Shown: positions 19,559-31,927, counted from the first letter of the stretch. The stretch is DNA of 64,000 nucleotides from Nocardia rhamnosiphila NBRC 108938 (GCF_000720425.1 NZ_JOAJ01000001.1:1302001-1366000); one strand, 5' to 3'. Numbers and translations: made by a program. The notes: generated by a model from the letters alone, not told the origin.

Positions 19559-22500
19559 ATGAACGGCGACGACCCCGTACGCACACGCCGCGAGTCGACG
19601 ATGACCGTCGCGACGGAACTGGACGCTGCCGGATTCGAGGACGCGGCGGAAGTCGGCCGCGGCGGATTCGGTGTGGTCTACCGCTGCAAGCAGGAACCGC
19701 TGGATCGGACGGTCGCGGTGAAACTGATGACCGCGGAATCCGACGAGGACAATCGTGCCCGTTTCGCCCGGGAGCAACGCGCGATGGGCCGGTTGACCGG
19801 TCATCCCAATATCGTCACCGTGCTCGAGGAGGGCGTCACCGCCCGCGGGCGGCCGTATCTGGTGACCCCGTTCTATCCGCTGGGCTCCCTCGACACCTGG
19901 ATTCGCGACCACGGGCCGCTGGCCGCCGAGGACGTGCTGCAGATCGGCGTGAAGATCGCCGGTGCGCTGGAGAGCGCACACCGGCTCGACGTCGTCCACC
20001 GGGATGTGAAACCGGGCAATATCCTGCTCACCGACTACGGGGAGCCCGCGCTGACCGATTTCGGTATCGCGCACATCGCGGGTGGTTTCCGCACCGCCGC
20101 GGGCACCGTGACCGGGTCGCCGGCATTCACCGCCCCCGAAGTCCTCGAAGGCGAACCACCCACTCCCGCCGCCGATGTGTACGGGCTCGGCGCCACCATG
20201 TTCTGCGCACTCACCGGACACGCGGCGTTCGAACGGCGCAGCGGCGAGAAGATGGTGACCCAGTTCCTGCGGATCACCACCCAGCCGCTGCCGGACCTGA
20301 GGGAGAGCGGCGTGGCCGCCGATATCAGTGACCTGGTGGAAGCGGCGATGAACCGGGACAGCCGGAAGCGTCCGTCGGCCACGGCCCTGGGCCAGTACAT
20401 CCGCCGCCTGCAGGAGCGGCACGGATACCCCGTGGACGAGATGGCGTTGCACGAGCAACCCGCCCGCGAAGCACCCGTGGACAAGCCCCGGATACCGCCC
20501 CAGCGTAAAGCGATCGGCGCCGACCACAGCGGGAACATCCCCCTGGAGCTGACCAGTCTCGTGAACCGGCGCAGCGAAGTGATGGAGGTGAAGAACCTGC
20601 TGACGAACTCCCGGCTGGTAACCCTCACCGGAACCGGCGGTGTGGGAAAGACGAGACTCGCGCTGCGGGCGGCGGCACAGGTGCGACGGGACTTCTCGGA
20701 TGGTGTGTGGCTGGTCGACCTCACCGATGTCTCCGACCGCGCGATCCTGGTCGATGTGGTGGCCGACGCGGTCGGGGTACGCGAAGAAACGGGCCGGCCG
20801 CTGCTCGATGTGCTGGTGGAGTACCTGTGCCCGCGCGAAACACTGCTGGTGCTGGACAACTGTGAGCAGTTGGTGCGCGCGGTAGCGGAACTGGACGAAG
20901 TCCTGCTGAAGGGCTGCTCGGGATTGCGAATCCTCGCCACGAGCCGCGAACCCTTGAACATCGCCGGTGAGGCGGTGCTGCGGGTGGCGCCGCTACTGGT
21001 TCCCGACCCGGGCCGGGTGCCCACACTGCTCGGCCTGCCCCGTTTCGACGCGGTCACCCTCTTCGCCGAACGCGCCGCCGCGGCGGTCCCGGGTTTCGAA
21101 CTCGACGAGAGCAACAAGGACGCTGTGGCGCAGATCTGTGCGCGGTTGGACGGGTTGCCCCTGGCCATCGAATTGGCGGCCGCCCGGCTGCGCACCATGA
21201 CACCGCAGCAGATTCTGGAACGCATCGATATCCGCAACCCGGTGCTCACCCGCTCCAGCCGCACCGCACCGACCCGCCAGCAGACCCTGCGCCTGTGCAT
21301 GGCCTCCAGTTACGACCTGTGCACTCCTGCCGAACAGCGGCTGTGGGCCCAGCTTTCGGTGTTCGCCGGGAGCTGTGAACTGGATGCCGCGGAGGGCGTC
21401 TGCGATATAGACCCCGGCCCGGACAGCGTGCTGGACGTGCTGTCGGCGCTGGTGGACAAATCGATTCTGATCCGGGAGGAAACCGGCGGCGCCGTGCGTT
21501 TCCGGATGCTGCAGACCCTGCGCGACTTCGGCCGGGAGAGCTTACGGGAGGCCGGTAGGGAAGGAGAACTGCGCCGACGGCACCACGAGTGGTACGAGCG
21601 GCTGTGCACGGAGTCCACGGCGGGCTGGATCAGCGCCGAACAGCCCCGCTGGATCGCCCGGCTCGCTCGGGAACAACCCAACCTGCGCGAAGCGCTCGAA
21701 TACTGTCTGGCCGAGGACACCGAGGCGGCGGCGGATGCCGGGGTGCGGACCGCCGCCGAACTCTTCGAGTTCTGGAACTTCCGCGGCCTCTACGGCGAGG
21801 GCCGTTCGTGGTTACGGCGCGCGCTCGCCCGGCCCCGGTGGCGTTCGGTCCCCGATCGGATCCGAGCTCTGTGCGCAGCAGGCAAGTTGGCCACCACACA
21901 GGGTGAGTTCCCGGCCGTGGCGGAAGCCCTGGCGGAAGCGCAGGACCTCACCGGGCCGGAGACCGAGCCGATGTGCCGCGCGCAGATCGCCTATCTGGAA
22001 GGGCTGTTCGCCATGGCGCGCGGTGAACCCGACGCCGCACCGGCCCATTTCGAACGCGTCGTGGAACTCACCGACGCCGCTTCGCCAGGTCCGCTGCGGA
22101 TGGGCGCACTCACCCTGACCGGCTGGGCGTACGAGCTGAGCGGAGACACCGGCCGGGCGAGCGAGTACTACCAGGAGGTACTCACCGTCACCGAGCCGCG
22201 CGGTGAAATGCTCCATCGCGCGGCCGCCCTGCGCGGTATGGGAATCGCGGTCTGGCGGGACGGCGACCGGGTGCGGGCCCGGGAGCTGCTGCAGGAGGGG
22301 TTGCGGGTCAACAACAGCCTGAGCAGCAGCACGGTGATCAGTATGTTCTGTCTCGAGGGGCTGGCCTGGGTCGTCGACACCCGCACCGAAGCCGAACGCG
22401 CCGCGGTGCTGATGGGCGCCGCACAGGGATTGTGGCCGTCGGGTTCCCGCGTCATGACCGTCTTCCACAATATGGCCGCCTTCCACGCGGAATGCGAGCA

Positions 22501-22828
22501 CGACGCCCGGGCGGCCCTGGGCGACCGGCGGTTCGAGGCGGCCCGCCAGCAGGGACAGACCATGGGCATGGACGCCGCCGTGGCCTACGCGCTCGGCGAA
22601 CCGGCCACCTCCGCCGGCAGCCCGGCAGACCGTGCGGCGAATCTCACCCGGCGCGAAGGTCAGGTCGCCGAATTGGTCGCCCAAGGGCTCAGCAACAAGC
22701 AGATCGCGACCAAGCTGGTGATCTCCCAGCGCACCGCCCAGGGCCATGTGGAGAACATCCTGACCAAGCTGGGGTTCACCTCACGTGCCCAGATCGCGGC
22801 CTGGGTGGTGGCGAACGCGCGACACTGA
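19559..22828 (+). CDS. Ser/Thr kinase-ATPase-LuxR regulator (PknK-like)
   Basis: This 1,089-residue protein has three parts. Residues about 20-290 are a Hanks-type kinase with GRGGFGVVY, lysine in VAVKL, HRDVKPGN, DFG and APE. Residues about 330-700 are a STAND-type ATPase with P-loop GTGGVGKT and a later VLDNCEQL. The C-terminus has repeats and a LuxR helix-turn-helix (LTRREGQVAELVAQGLSNKQ). M. tuberculosis PknK is a kinase-STAND regulator of similar size. It probably integrates a signal by autophosphorylation and binds DNA. There are two alternative starts, GTG at 19541 and ATG at 19601; none has a good ribosome site. Confidence 0.85.
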   Translation: MNGDDPVRTRRESTMTVATELDAAGFEDAAEVGRGGFGVVYRCKQEPLDRTVAVKLMTAESDEDNRARFAREQRAMGRLTGHPNIVTVLEEGVTARGRPYLVTPFYPLGSLDTWIRDHGPLAAEDVLQIGVKIAGALESAHRLDVVHRDVKPGNILLTDYGEPALTDFGIAHIAGGFRTAAGTVTGSPAFTAPEVLEGEPPTPAADVYGLGATMFCALTGHAAFERRSGEKMVTQFLRITTQPLPDLRESGVAADISDLVEAAMNRDSRKRPSATALGQYIRRLQERHGYPVDEMALHEQPAREAPVDKPRIPPQRKAIGADHSGNIPLELTSLVNRRSEVMEVKNLLTNSRLVTLTGTGGVGKTRLALRAAAQVRRDFSDGVWLVDLTDVSDRAILVDVVADAVGVREETGRPLLDVLVEYLCPRETLLVLDNCEQLVRAVAELDEVLLKGCSGLRILATSREPLNIAGEAVLRVAPLLVPDPGRVPTLLGLPRFDAVTLFAERAAAAVPGFELDESNKDAVAQICARLDGLPLAIELAAARLRTMTPQQILERIDIRNPVLTRSSRTAPTRQQTLRLCMASSYDLCTPAEQRLWAQLSVFAGSCELDAAEGVCDIDPGPDSVLDVLSALVDKSILIREETGGAVRFRMLQTLRDFGRESLREAGREGELRRRHHEWYERLCTESTAGWISAEQPRWIARLAREQPNLREALEYCLAEDTEAAADAGVRTAAELFEFWNFRGLYGEGRSWLRRALARPRWRSVPDRIRALCAAGKLATTQGEFPAVAEALAEAQDLTGPETEPMCRAQIAYLEGLFAMARGEPDAAPAHFERVVELTDAASPGPLRMGALTLTGWAYELSGDTGRASEYYQEVLTVTEPRGEMLHRAAALRGMGIAVWRDGDRVRARELLQEGLRVNNSLSSSTVISMFCLEGLAWVVDTRTEAERAAVLMGAAQGLWPSGSRVMTVFHNMAAFHAECEHDARAALGDRRFEAARQQGQTMGMDAAVAYALGEPATSAGSPADRAANLTRREGQVAELVAQGLSNKQIATKLVISQRTAQGHVENILTKLGFTSRAQIAAWVVANARH

Positions 22829-23006
22829 AGCCCGGCCGCCGACGGTCGCGCACGGTGTCCATTCCCAGGGTCGTCCAGAGGTGGTGACCTGTACGCCACC
22901 CGGCGTAGCGAGTGACCGGGCCCCGCCCGGTAATCGTGCGCCGCATCGTTATGCGGGTGACACGACCCACCGGTCGCCTACGACGCCCTCGCGCCCCGTG
23001 GCCGCC

Positions 23007-23012
23007 TAGGGT
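23007..23012 (+). promoter_or_regulatory. -10 element giving a leaderless aldo-keto reductase mRNA
   Basis: TAGGGT ends seven bases before the ATG, with no Shine-Dalgarno sequence between. This is the spacing expected for transcription starting at the start codon. Confidence 0.45.
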
Positions 23013-23019
23013 CGAACAG

Positions 23020-23904
23020 ATGACCATTCCGAACTTCACCCTGAACAACGGTGTCGAGATACCCGCGCTAGGGTTCGGCGTCTACCAGACCCCGCCGGCG
23101 GAGACCACCTCGGCAGTGGAGTCGGCACTGGCCACCGGCTACCGGCATATCGATACCGCGGCGGTGTACGGCAACGAGCGGGGCGTCGGTGAGGCGCTCC
23201 GCCGCTCCGGACTCTCCCGCGGCGAGGTGTTCGTCGAGACCAAGGTCTGGATCACCGATTTCGGTTACGAGGCCACCCTGCACGCCTTCGACAAGAGCGC
23301 CGGCAAACTGGGCATCGAGCAGATCGATCTGCTGATCCTGCACCAGGCGCTGCCCGGTGAATTCGACCGGACCGTCCAGGCCTACCGGGCGCTGGAGAAG
23401 CTCTACGCCGACGGCCGGGTCCGGGCGATCGGTGTCTCGAACTTCATGCCCGAGCACCTCACCCGGCTGTTCGCCGAGACAGAGGTCGTGCCCGCGGTGA
23501 ACCAGATCGAGGTGCATCCGTACTTCCGGCAGTCCGCGCTCCTCGCCGCCGATACCGAGCACGGCATTCTCAACCAGGCCTGGTCGCCGATCGGCGGCAT
23601 CACTTTCTATCGCGACGGATCAGCCGACTCCACTCTCGACGACCCGGTGATCGGTGAGATCGCGGCGGCGCACGGCCGGACACCCGCTCAGGTGATGCTG
23701 CGCTGGCATCTGCAGCAGGGGCGCCAGGTGATCCCGAAATCGGTGCGGCCCGCGCGGATCGCCGAGAATTTCGCCGTGTTCGATTTCGACCTGACCACTG
23801 CCCAACTCGACGCCATCGACGCGCTCGACACCGGTGTCCGCGGCGGCCCGGCGCCTGCCGATATCACCCGCGAGAACTTCGGAGTCGAGATCCCCGAACC
23901 CTGA
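23020..23904 (+). CDS. Aldo-keto reductase
   Basis: This 294-residue (beta/alpha)8 NADPH oxidoreductase carries the full AKR tetrad: Asp in GYRHIDTAAVYGNE, the following Tyr, Lys in VFVETKVW, and His in LLILHQAL. NADPH-binding residues lie in VIPKSVRPARIAENF. It resembles the bacterial 2,5-diketogluconate reductase/YvgN group, which reduces aldehydes and ketones of many kinds. The ATG MTIPNFTLNNG matches the family N-terminus. It converges with katG. Confidence 0.9.
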   Translation: MTIPNFTLNNGVEIPALGFGVYQTPPAETTSAVESALATGYRHIDTAAVYGNERGVGEALRRSGLSRGEVFVETKVWITDFGYEATLHAFDKSAGKLGIEQIDLLILHQALPGEFDRTVQAYRALEKLYADGRVRAIGVSNFMPEHLTRLFAETEVVPAVNQIEVHPYFRQSALLAADTEHGILNQAWSPIGGITFYRDGSADSTLDDPVIGEIAAAHGRTPAQVMLRWHLQQGRQVIPKSVRPARIAENFAVFDFDLTTAQLDAIDALDTGVRGGPAPADITRENFGVEIPEP

Positions 23905-24012
23905 GCGGGCGGCTCACCGGTCGCCGGCCACCCGACGCGATGTCCCGTCGGGTGCGACGAGAGCGACCCGGCCCGGCTCGCGCGCGAACTCGTTGCCGGC
24001 CCCGCCGGAAAC

Positions 24013-24048
24013 GGATCCGGGCCGCCCCGTACGGGACTGCCCGGATCC
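24013..24048. terminator. Bidirectional hairpin between the AKR gene and katG
   Basis: The arms GGATCCGGGC and GCCCGGATCC are perfect complements. The loop contains a second palindrome, CCCGTACGGG. It lies between convergent stops. Confidence 0.65.
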
Positions 24049-24058
24049 GCGGCACCGA

Positions 24059-26757
<2,699 letters not shown>

Positions 26758-26764
26758 AGCGGAA

Positions 26765-26793
26765 AGTCTGGTCTCTTTTCTGGAATGAGTCAA
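26765..26793 (-). promoter_or_regulatory. furA-katG promoter
   Basis: Reading the minus strand, TTGACT and CAGACT are 17 bases apart, and the -10 ends seven bases before the GTG of furA. The A-rich spacer (CCAGAAAAGAG) resembles the AT-rich stretch at mycobacterial furA promoters where FurA binds. Confidence 0.5.
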
Positions 26794-26876
26794 GCATTCG
26801 CTGCGTGTTCGACCGTCTGCGCTGGTCACGGTGATTTGTTCGTCATGTCAGGGTCGATCCTGTTCGTCGCACGAGC

Positions 26877-27164
26877 TCATCGGTCACAGAGACGCACGCC
26901 TACGGCCTCCGCCCCGCCGGCGCGCGCGACCGTGGAGAATTCCACACGCTGGTCGGCGAAGAGGACCCGGTACCCGTCGGCGTCGATACTCCGGTACTCC
27001 ACGAAGACCGGCGCGATATCGTCGTCGGGATCGATATAGCCGAAGCCCTTCTGGGCGTCGTACCAGATCACCCGGCCGGTCCGGAGGGAGGAGCGGTCGG
27101 CCGTCGGCCGGGGCAGCAAGGCGCCGGATTCGTTCTCCAGTCGCGGAGAGGCGGGCGCCGTCAC
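26877..27164 (-). CDS. Cold-shock-domain protein
   Basis: About 70 residues at the C-terminus form a CspA-like OB-fold: LRTGRVIWYDAQKGFGYIDPD contains the RNP1-like KGFGYI. RNP2 is atypical (PVFVEYRSI instead of VFVHxS), so RNA binding may be altered. With a GTG start at 27164 the protein has 95 residues, including a 25-residue unstructured N-terminus. The start is uncertain because no clear ribosome site is seen and the frame remains open upstream. Confidence 0.7.
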   Translation of the reverse strand: MTAPASPRLENESGALLPRPTADRSSLRTGRVIWYDAQKGFGYIDPDDDIAPVFVEYRSIDADGYRVLFADQRVEFSTVARAGGAEAVGVRLCDR

Positions 27165-27572
27165 CGGACGCCCGCTTTCGAGGCGCCCATGACCCGGTTC
27201 CACCACTCGTCGAGCGGGCTGGGCTCCGGCCAGACCACCCGGGCCTCCGAGCGGGACTGCGTGCGTTCTCGTGTCGATGCTGTCGATATTTCGGTAGCGG
27301 GCATGACCGGATACATCTCCAAACTGGCGAATCGGATGGACAAAGGACGTTCGTCGTCGGCGCGGCATATCCGCGGGCGAGACGGCGCGAGGTGTGGCGG
27401 ACCGGAGCCCTCGGCTTCTCGTCGGGTAGCCGCCTGCCGCGAACTCGGTTCATAATGATCGGACTTAGATAATCTTTGTCTCAAAACACAGATTTCTTAT
27501 AGCACCGACAATTACCTAGTGCAAGTTGATAAGGTAGGAAACCTCGTGTACGACGATGAGGAAGAGGAGTGC
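27165..27572. promoter_or_regulatory. Divergent promoter region before the MerR gene
   Basis: This 408-bp gap becomes AT-rich from 27450. TTGTCT (27476) and TATAGC (27498-27503), 16 bases apart, form a promoter candidate for the MerR gene. No inverted repeat with HspR HAIR-box spacing is evident. No gene is supported here. Confidence 0.4.
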
Positions 27573-27908
27573 ATGGATCACGAGCGCGACTCGGGGCGAC
27601 ACCTGCCCGATCCCGATCAGGCGGTATACGGGATCTCGGTCGCAGCGGGCCTGGCGGGCATCGGCGTACAGACACTACGGCTCTACGAACGCCACGGTCT
27701 GCTCAACCCCGCACGTAGCGACGGCGGCACCCGCCGCTACAGCGGTAACGACCTCGCTCGCCTGCGCCGGATCACCGAACTCGCCGCCGCGGGCGTGAAC
27801 CTCACGGGTATCGGCCGAATCCTCGACCTCGAGGATGCCAATGCCGATCTGCACGCCGACAACGACCGCTTACGTCTGGACAACGACAATCTGCGCGGCA
27901 CGCCGTAG
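27573..27908 (+). CDS. HspR-like MerR-family regulator
   Basis: This 111-residue protein begins with an acidic segment and then a MerR helix-turn-helix typical of HspR: VYGISVAAGLAGIGVQTLRL, YERHGLLNPARSDGGTRRYS, RLRRITELAAAGVNLTGI. A short C-terminal coiled coil (ADNDRLRLDNDNLRG) would dimerise it. HspR relatives repress chaperone genes such as dnaK or hsp20, but none is adjacent here. GAGGAG precedes the ATG. The longer upstream in-frame start is not needed. Confidence 0.85.
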   Translation: MDHERDSGRHLPDPDQAVYGISVAAGLAGIGVQTLRLYERHGLLNPARSDGGTRRYSGNDLARLRRITELAAAGVNLTGIGRILDLEDANADLHADNDRLRLDNDNLRGTP

Positions 27909-28096
27909 TCACACGGATCGCACCGGAGCACACGCGCGCTCGCGGCGCAGGGTTCCGGGTCCATGGGGCGCCACCGGTGTACACGCCGGCCGCCTCGGCG
28001 AGGGGTGTCGAATGCATATGCGGCGTCTACCCCGGATCGTTCCGATCATGCATCGACACGCAAAACCGACCGACTGATCGGTCCGCGGTAGACCGC

Positions 28097-29548
28097 TCAC
28101 CGCACGGCCCGCGCCGGAGCGACCGCGGGGCCCACGACTCCGCACTGCGGCAGGCAGTCCACCCGCTCCGGTTCGGGTGCTCGCCGCGGCGGCCGCAACA
28201 GCACCCCGGCCAGCGCGGCGCCGGTGAGCAACAAACCCGCACAGATCCACATGGCGACACCGAAACCGGAATCGAACACCGCGGGATCATCCAGCGCACC
28301 GGAGATCCCGGCCAGCCCCGGCAGAGCCGCCACCGCGAGCAACTGCGCCGTCCGCGCGACCGCGTTGTTCACTCCGGAGGCGATCCCGGCCTCGCTCGCC
28401 GGCACGGCGCCCAGGACCGCGCCGGTGAGCGGGGCGACCAGCACCGACAGCCCGAGACCGAAGACCAGCACCCCGGGCAGTACATCGAGCGGATAGGAGG
28501 CACCGGGACCCACCCGCTGGAGCAGGATCAGCCCGCCCGCGGCGAGCAACGGCCCGAATGTCATCGGCAGGCGGGGCCCGTGCCGCTGGGCCCACCGGCC
28601 GGACGGCGCCGACAGTGCCAGCATCAGCAGGGTCACCGGGAGCGTCGCGAGCCCCGCGCGCAAGGGCGAATACCCCGCGACGACCTGCAGTTCCAGTACC
28701 AGCAGGAAGAACACTCCACCGAGCGCGGCGTACACCGCGAGAGTGACCAGGTTGGCCACCGTGAAAACCCGGGAGGCGAACAGTGCCGGCGGTACCAGCG
28801 GGTGGTCACTGCGCATCTCGATGAGGACGAAGACCGCCAACAGCACCCCGCCCGCGCCCACCAGCACCGGTAGTTCGTCGATCAGCCCCAACGTCAGCGC
28901 GCCGAGCGCCGCGGCCACCACCAGCGCGCCGGGGAGATCGAGCCGGGTGGTCGCATTCGGATCGCGGCTCTCGGGCACATGCCGCAAAGAAACCAGGACG
29001 ACGATCGCCACCAGCGGCACGTTGAGGAAGAAGATGGACCGCCAGCCCGCCACCTCGATCAGCCAGCCGCCGAGGAACGGCCCGAGTGCCCCCGCCACCC
29101 CGCTGAACCCGGACCACAGCCCGATCGCCGCGCCCTGGTCGCGATTGTCGATGGAGGCGGAGATGAGGGCGAGGCTGCCCGGCGTGAGCATGGCCCCGGC
29201 CACGCCCTGTAGCACCCGGGCGGCCACCAGCATCTCGATGTTCACGGCCGCTCCGCACAGCAGCGACGCGACGGCGAAACCCACCGCGCCGGCGACGAAA
29301 ACCTTGCGCCTGCCGAAGCGGTCCCCGAAGGAACCGCCGAGCAGAATGAACGAGGCCAGGGTCAGTGTGTAGCCGTTGAGGGTCCACTGCAATCCGGCGA
29401 CATCGGTATCGAGCGCGGCGCCGATACGGGGCAGCGCGATATTGACGACAGTGGCGTCCAGGGAAGCCACCGAGGAGCCGAGCACGGTGGCCAGCACGAT
29501 CCAGCGGCCGCCGGCCGACCCGAGACGGGGCAGCTCGGTGGGGTTCAC
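28097..29548 (-). CDS. MFS exporter, DHA2 family
   Basis: This 483-residue, 14-helix transporter has SLDATVVNIALPRIG in helix 1, GGSFGDRFGRRKVFVAG (motif A), AARVLQGVAGAMLTPGSLAL (motif B) and GVAGALGPFLGGWL (motif C). These are drug/antibiotic exporter signatures. The C-terminal tail is cysteine-containing and basic. The GTG at 29548 sits seven bases after a TATCTT -10 on the same strand, suggesting a leaderless mRNA. An upstream GTG at 29593 would add 15 residues. It is unrelated in sequence position to the exporter at 4.4 kb. Confidence 0.9.
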   Translation of the reverse strand: MNPTELPRLGSAGGRWIVLATVLGSSVASLDATVVNIALPRIGAALDTDVAGLQWTLNGYTLTLASFILLGGSFGDRFGRRKVFVAGAVGFAVASLLCGAAVNIEMLVAARVLQGVAGAMLTPGSLALISASIDNRDQGAAIGLWSGFSGVAGALGPFLGGWLIEVAGWRSIFFLNVPLVAIVVLVSLRHVPESRDPNATTRLDLPGALVVAAALGALTLGLIDELPVLVGAGGVLLAVFVLIEMRSDHPLVPPALFASRVFTVANLVTLAVYAALGGVFFLLVLELQVVAGYSPLRAGLATLPVTLLMLALSAPSGRWAQRHGPRLPMTFGPLLAAGGLILLQRVGPGASYPLDVLPGVLVFGLGLSVLVAPLTGAVLGAVPASEAGIASGVNNAVARTAQLLAVAALPGLAGISGALDDPAVFDSGFGVAMWICAGLLLTGAALAGVLLRPPRRAPEPERVDCLPQCGVVGPAVAPARAVR

Positions 29549-29555
29549 GTCACCG

Positions 29556-29561
29556 AAGATA
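29556..29561 (-). promoter_or_regulatory. -10 element for the second exporter gene
   Basis: The minus strand reads TATCTT, then seven bases, then GTG. There is no Shine-Dalgarno sequence, which fits a leaderless transcript. Confidence 0.45.
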
Positions 29562-29628
29562 CGGATCCGCCGCGGTTCGCCACCATGCGACACACGCCGG
29601 GACGGGGGACGAGGCCGCCACAGCCCAG

Positions 29629-29660
29629 CGCCCCACCCTGCCGGTCGGCAGGGTGGGGCG
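29629..29660 (-). terminator. Hairpin terminator downstream of the DUF1206 gene
   Basis: A perfect 15-bp palindromic stem (CGCCCCACCCTGCCG and its complement) has only two bases between the arms. It lies 33 bases past the DUF1206 stop. Confidence 0.75.
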
Positions 29661-29692
29661 CGACAGGTATCGGGGACGAGCGTCCGCGCCGA

Positions 29693-30508
29693 TCACATCC
29701 GGGCGTAGCGGGCGCAGGCGAAATCGTAGAGACCGTAGGCGGCTATGCCGAGTCCGGCGGCGACCAGGAGCACGGGGCCGAACGGCTGCGCACCCAGCGT
29801 TTTCAGCGCGGCGTCCAGGCCACTGGCCTTACCGGGATCGGACTGGAACACCGCCACGATCACGAGCACACCTACCCCCGCGATGGCCGAGCCCTTACTG
29901 AGGTACCCGACGGTTCCCAACCGGCGCAGCAGCGCACGGTCGGTGCGCAGTTCCTTCAGGAACCTCCGGGTGGCGCCCTTGTAGATGTGGTACGCACCCA
30001 CCCCGATGATCACCGCACCGACGAGCACGAGGGCGATCTTGCCGCCGGCACTCTGCATCATGCGCGCGGACAACCCGGCGTTCTTACCGCCGCTCGAGCT
30101 TCCGCTGCCCTGGACGAAGCCGAACGCGGTGATCGCGTAGCCGAAGTAGACCAGGGCCACGGCGAACGCCTTGCCGCGGTGGAAAAGATCGGATTTGCGG
30201 TCCTCGTCACCACGGGTGCGCGACCCGAGTACCGCCTCCGTGAGCCGCCACAGCGCCATGAAAACGAAGGCGGCGATACCGACGACCAACGCGGGAACGC
30301 CGCCGGGTTTGGCGGCCAGCTCGGCCATGGCACCGGATTGATCGGTGGTGCCGCCGCCACCGAAGGCGAGGCGCACGGCGAGGTAGCCGATCAGCAGGTG
30401 CACGAGCCCCGCCATCACGTAACCGGCACGGGCCAGTCGCTCGAACATGCGACTGTCGGTGACACGGCGCGCCGCGGAAACCGGCCTGGATGTGGAAACC
30501 TGGGTCAT
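29693..30508 (-). CDS. DUF1206 membrane protein
   Basis: This 271-residue protein has six predicted helices arranged as three similar pairs, each with a short aromatic/glycine motif: AGYVMAGLVHLLIGYLAV, FGYAITAFGFV and LGTVGYLSKGSAIAGVG. This triplicated two-helix architecture defines DUF1206, whose function is unknown. It is monocistronic, with its own terminator. Confidence 0.85.
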   Translation of the reverse strand: MTQVSTSRPVSAARRVTDSRMFERLARAGYVMAGLVHLLIGYLAVRLAFGGGGTTDQSGAMAELAAKPGGVPALVVGIAAFVFMALWRLTEAVLGSRTRGDEDRKSDLFHRGKAFAVALVYFGYAITAFGFVQGSGSSSGGKNAGLSARMMQSAGGKIALVLVGAVIIGVGAYHIYKGATRRFLKELRTDRALLRRLGTVGYLSKGSAIAGVGVLVIVAVFQSDPGKASGLDAALKTLGAQPFGPVLLVAAGLGIAAYGLYDFACARYARM

Positions 30509-30693
30509 CTGGCCTCTCTTCGTACCGGAGGCGCGCGACCGGGCAGTACCGGAACCGGTCCCACGCGAGCCCGGCCCCGGATCGGCGTCGACCCGAAACC
30601 GCTTCTCGCGCTCGCCTGTTCGCTGCCACGCCTCCTCGAGCGAACGGAACGTTCAGCAGATACCCGGGAACGGGGCGGCGAAACGGTACGCCT

Positions 30694-30725
30694 CCGGGGG
30701 ATGGCGCGTTCGCGCCATCCCCCGG
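30694..30725 (-). terminator. Terminator of the thiolase-MaoC-ACAD operon
   Basis: CCGGGGGATGGCG and its exact complement flank a six-base CGTTCG centre five bases beyond the thiolase stop codon. Confidence 0.8.
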
Positions 30726-30730
30726 CCGGC

Positions 30731-31927
30731 TCAGGCCGAAGTCACCGCGGCCGCCATGCCCTGGCCACCGCCGATGCACATAGTCAGCAGCGCGCGGCCA
30801 CCGCCGCGGCGCCGCAACTCGTGTAATGCCGTGGTCAGCATGCGAATACCGGTGGCCCCGATGGGATGGCCGAGCGAGATTCCGGAACCGTTCACATTCA
30901 ACCGGTCCCGGTCCTCCCAGCCCCACTCGTGCAGGACGCCGAGCACCTGACACGCGAACGCTTCGTTCAATTCGACCAGGTCGAAGTCCGCGAAGCCGTA
31001 TCCGGTGGCCGCGAACAGCTTGTCCACTGCCGCCACCGGCCCGAGTCCCATGAGCGCCGGATCGCATCCGGCGGCCGTCCAGCCCTCCAGGAAACCCATG
31101 GGTTCGAGTCCCAGCTCGTCCAGACGGTCCTCGGCGACCACGAGCACCGCCGCCGCGGCATCGTTCTGCTGGCTCGCGTTTCCGGCGGTCACGACCCCGC
31201 CGGGGCGCACGGCGCGCAGCTTCCCGAGCGTATCGGCCGTGGTGTCCGGCCGGATGCCCTCGTCCCGGGCGAATACCGTCATATGGCCTTTGCGGTCGGC
31301 GACCTCGACCGGCACCACCTCGGCGTCGAACCGTCCCGCCGCCCAGGCGGCGTCGGCACGGCGATGACTCTCCGCGGCGAGCAGGTCGGACTGCTCGCGG
31401 GTGATCCCGCATTTCGCCGCGACGTTCTCCGCCGTCTCGAGCATTCCGCTGATCGGGCCGAACCGCCATTCGGGCTGTGACCGTTCGCGCCCGCGGTCGA
31501 GCCGGTCGAACAACTGCAGGCCGCCCGACCGCGCGCCCCAGCGAGCCCCGGTCGTGTAGTGCTCGATGGTGCTCATCGATTCCACGCCGCCGGCCACCAC
31601 GACCTGCGCGGCGCCGGTCTGCACCATCATCGCCGCGGTGACCAGCGCCTGCAGCCCGGTCCCGCACCGGCGATCGGTCTGCAATCCGGCCACCGACAGG
31701 GGCAGGCCCGCATCCAGGGCCGCCCAGCGGCCGATACACGGAGCTTCCGAATTCGCGTACGACTGCCCCATCGCGACCTCGTCGATACGTTCCGGGTCGA
31801 TACCGGACCGGGCGACGGTTTCCTTCACCACCGTGGTCGCCAGCGTCACCGCCGGCACCTCCCGGAGTGCGCCGCCGAACCGGCCGACCGCCGTCCGGAC
31901 GGGGGCCACCAATGCCGCACGTGTCAT
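30731..31927 (-). CDS. Acetyl-CoA C-acyltransferase (thiolase)
   Basis: This 398-residue thiolase cleaves 3-ketoacyl-CoAs with CoA. The nucleophilic Cys is in QTDRRCGTGLQAL (about residue 88), the active-site His in LNEAFACQ and GSGISLGHPIGATG, and the second catalytic Cys in TMCIGGGQG. The start ATG overlaps the MaoC stop as ATGA, so the two are translationally coupled. It is the third gene of an ACAD-MaoC-thiolase operon, giving dehydrogenation, hydration and cleavage; the hydroxyacyl-CoA dehydrogenase would come from the SDR genes nearby. Confidence 0.92.
   Translation of the reverse strand: MTRAALVAPVRTAVGRFGGALREVPAVTLATTVVKETVARSGIDPERIDEVAMGQSYANSEAPCIGRWAALDAGLPLSVAGLQTDRRCGTGLQALVTAAMMVQTGAAQVVVAGGVESMSTIEHYTTGARWGARSGGLQLFDRLDRGRERSQPEWRFGPISGMLETAENVAAKCGITREQSDLLAAESHRRADAAWAAGRFDAEVVPVEVADRKGHMTVFARDEGIRPDTTADTLGKLRAVRPGGVVTAGNASQQNDAAAAVLVVAEDRLDELGLEPMGFLEGWTAAGCDPALMGLGPVAAVDKLFAATGYGFADFDLVELNEAFACQVLGVLHEWGWEDRDRLNVNGSGISLGHPIGATGIRMLTTALHELRRRGGGRALLTMCIGGGQGMAAAVTSA

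Noticed and set aside
27165..27572. HAIR-type operator for the HspR-like regulator
   Set aside because: No CTTGAGT-N7-ACTCAAG-like repeat is present upstream of the MerR gene.
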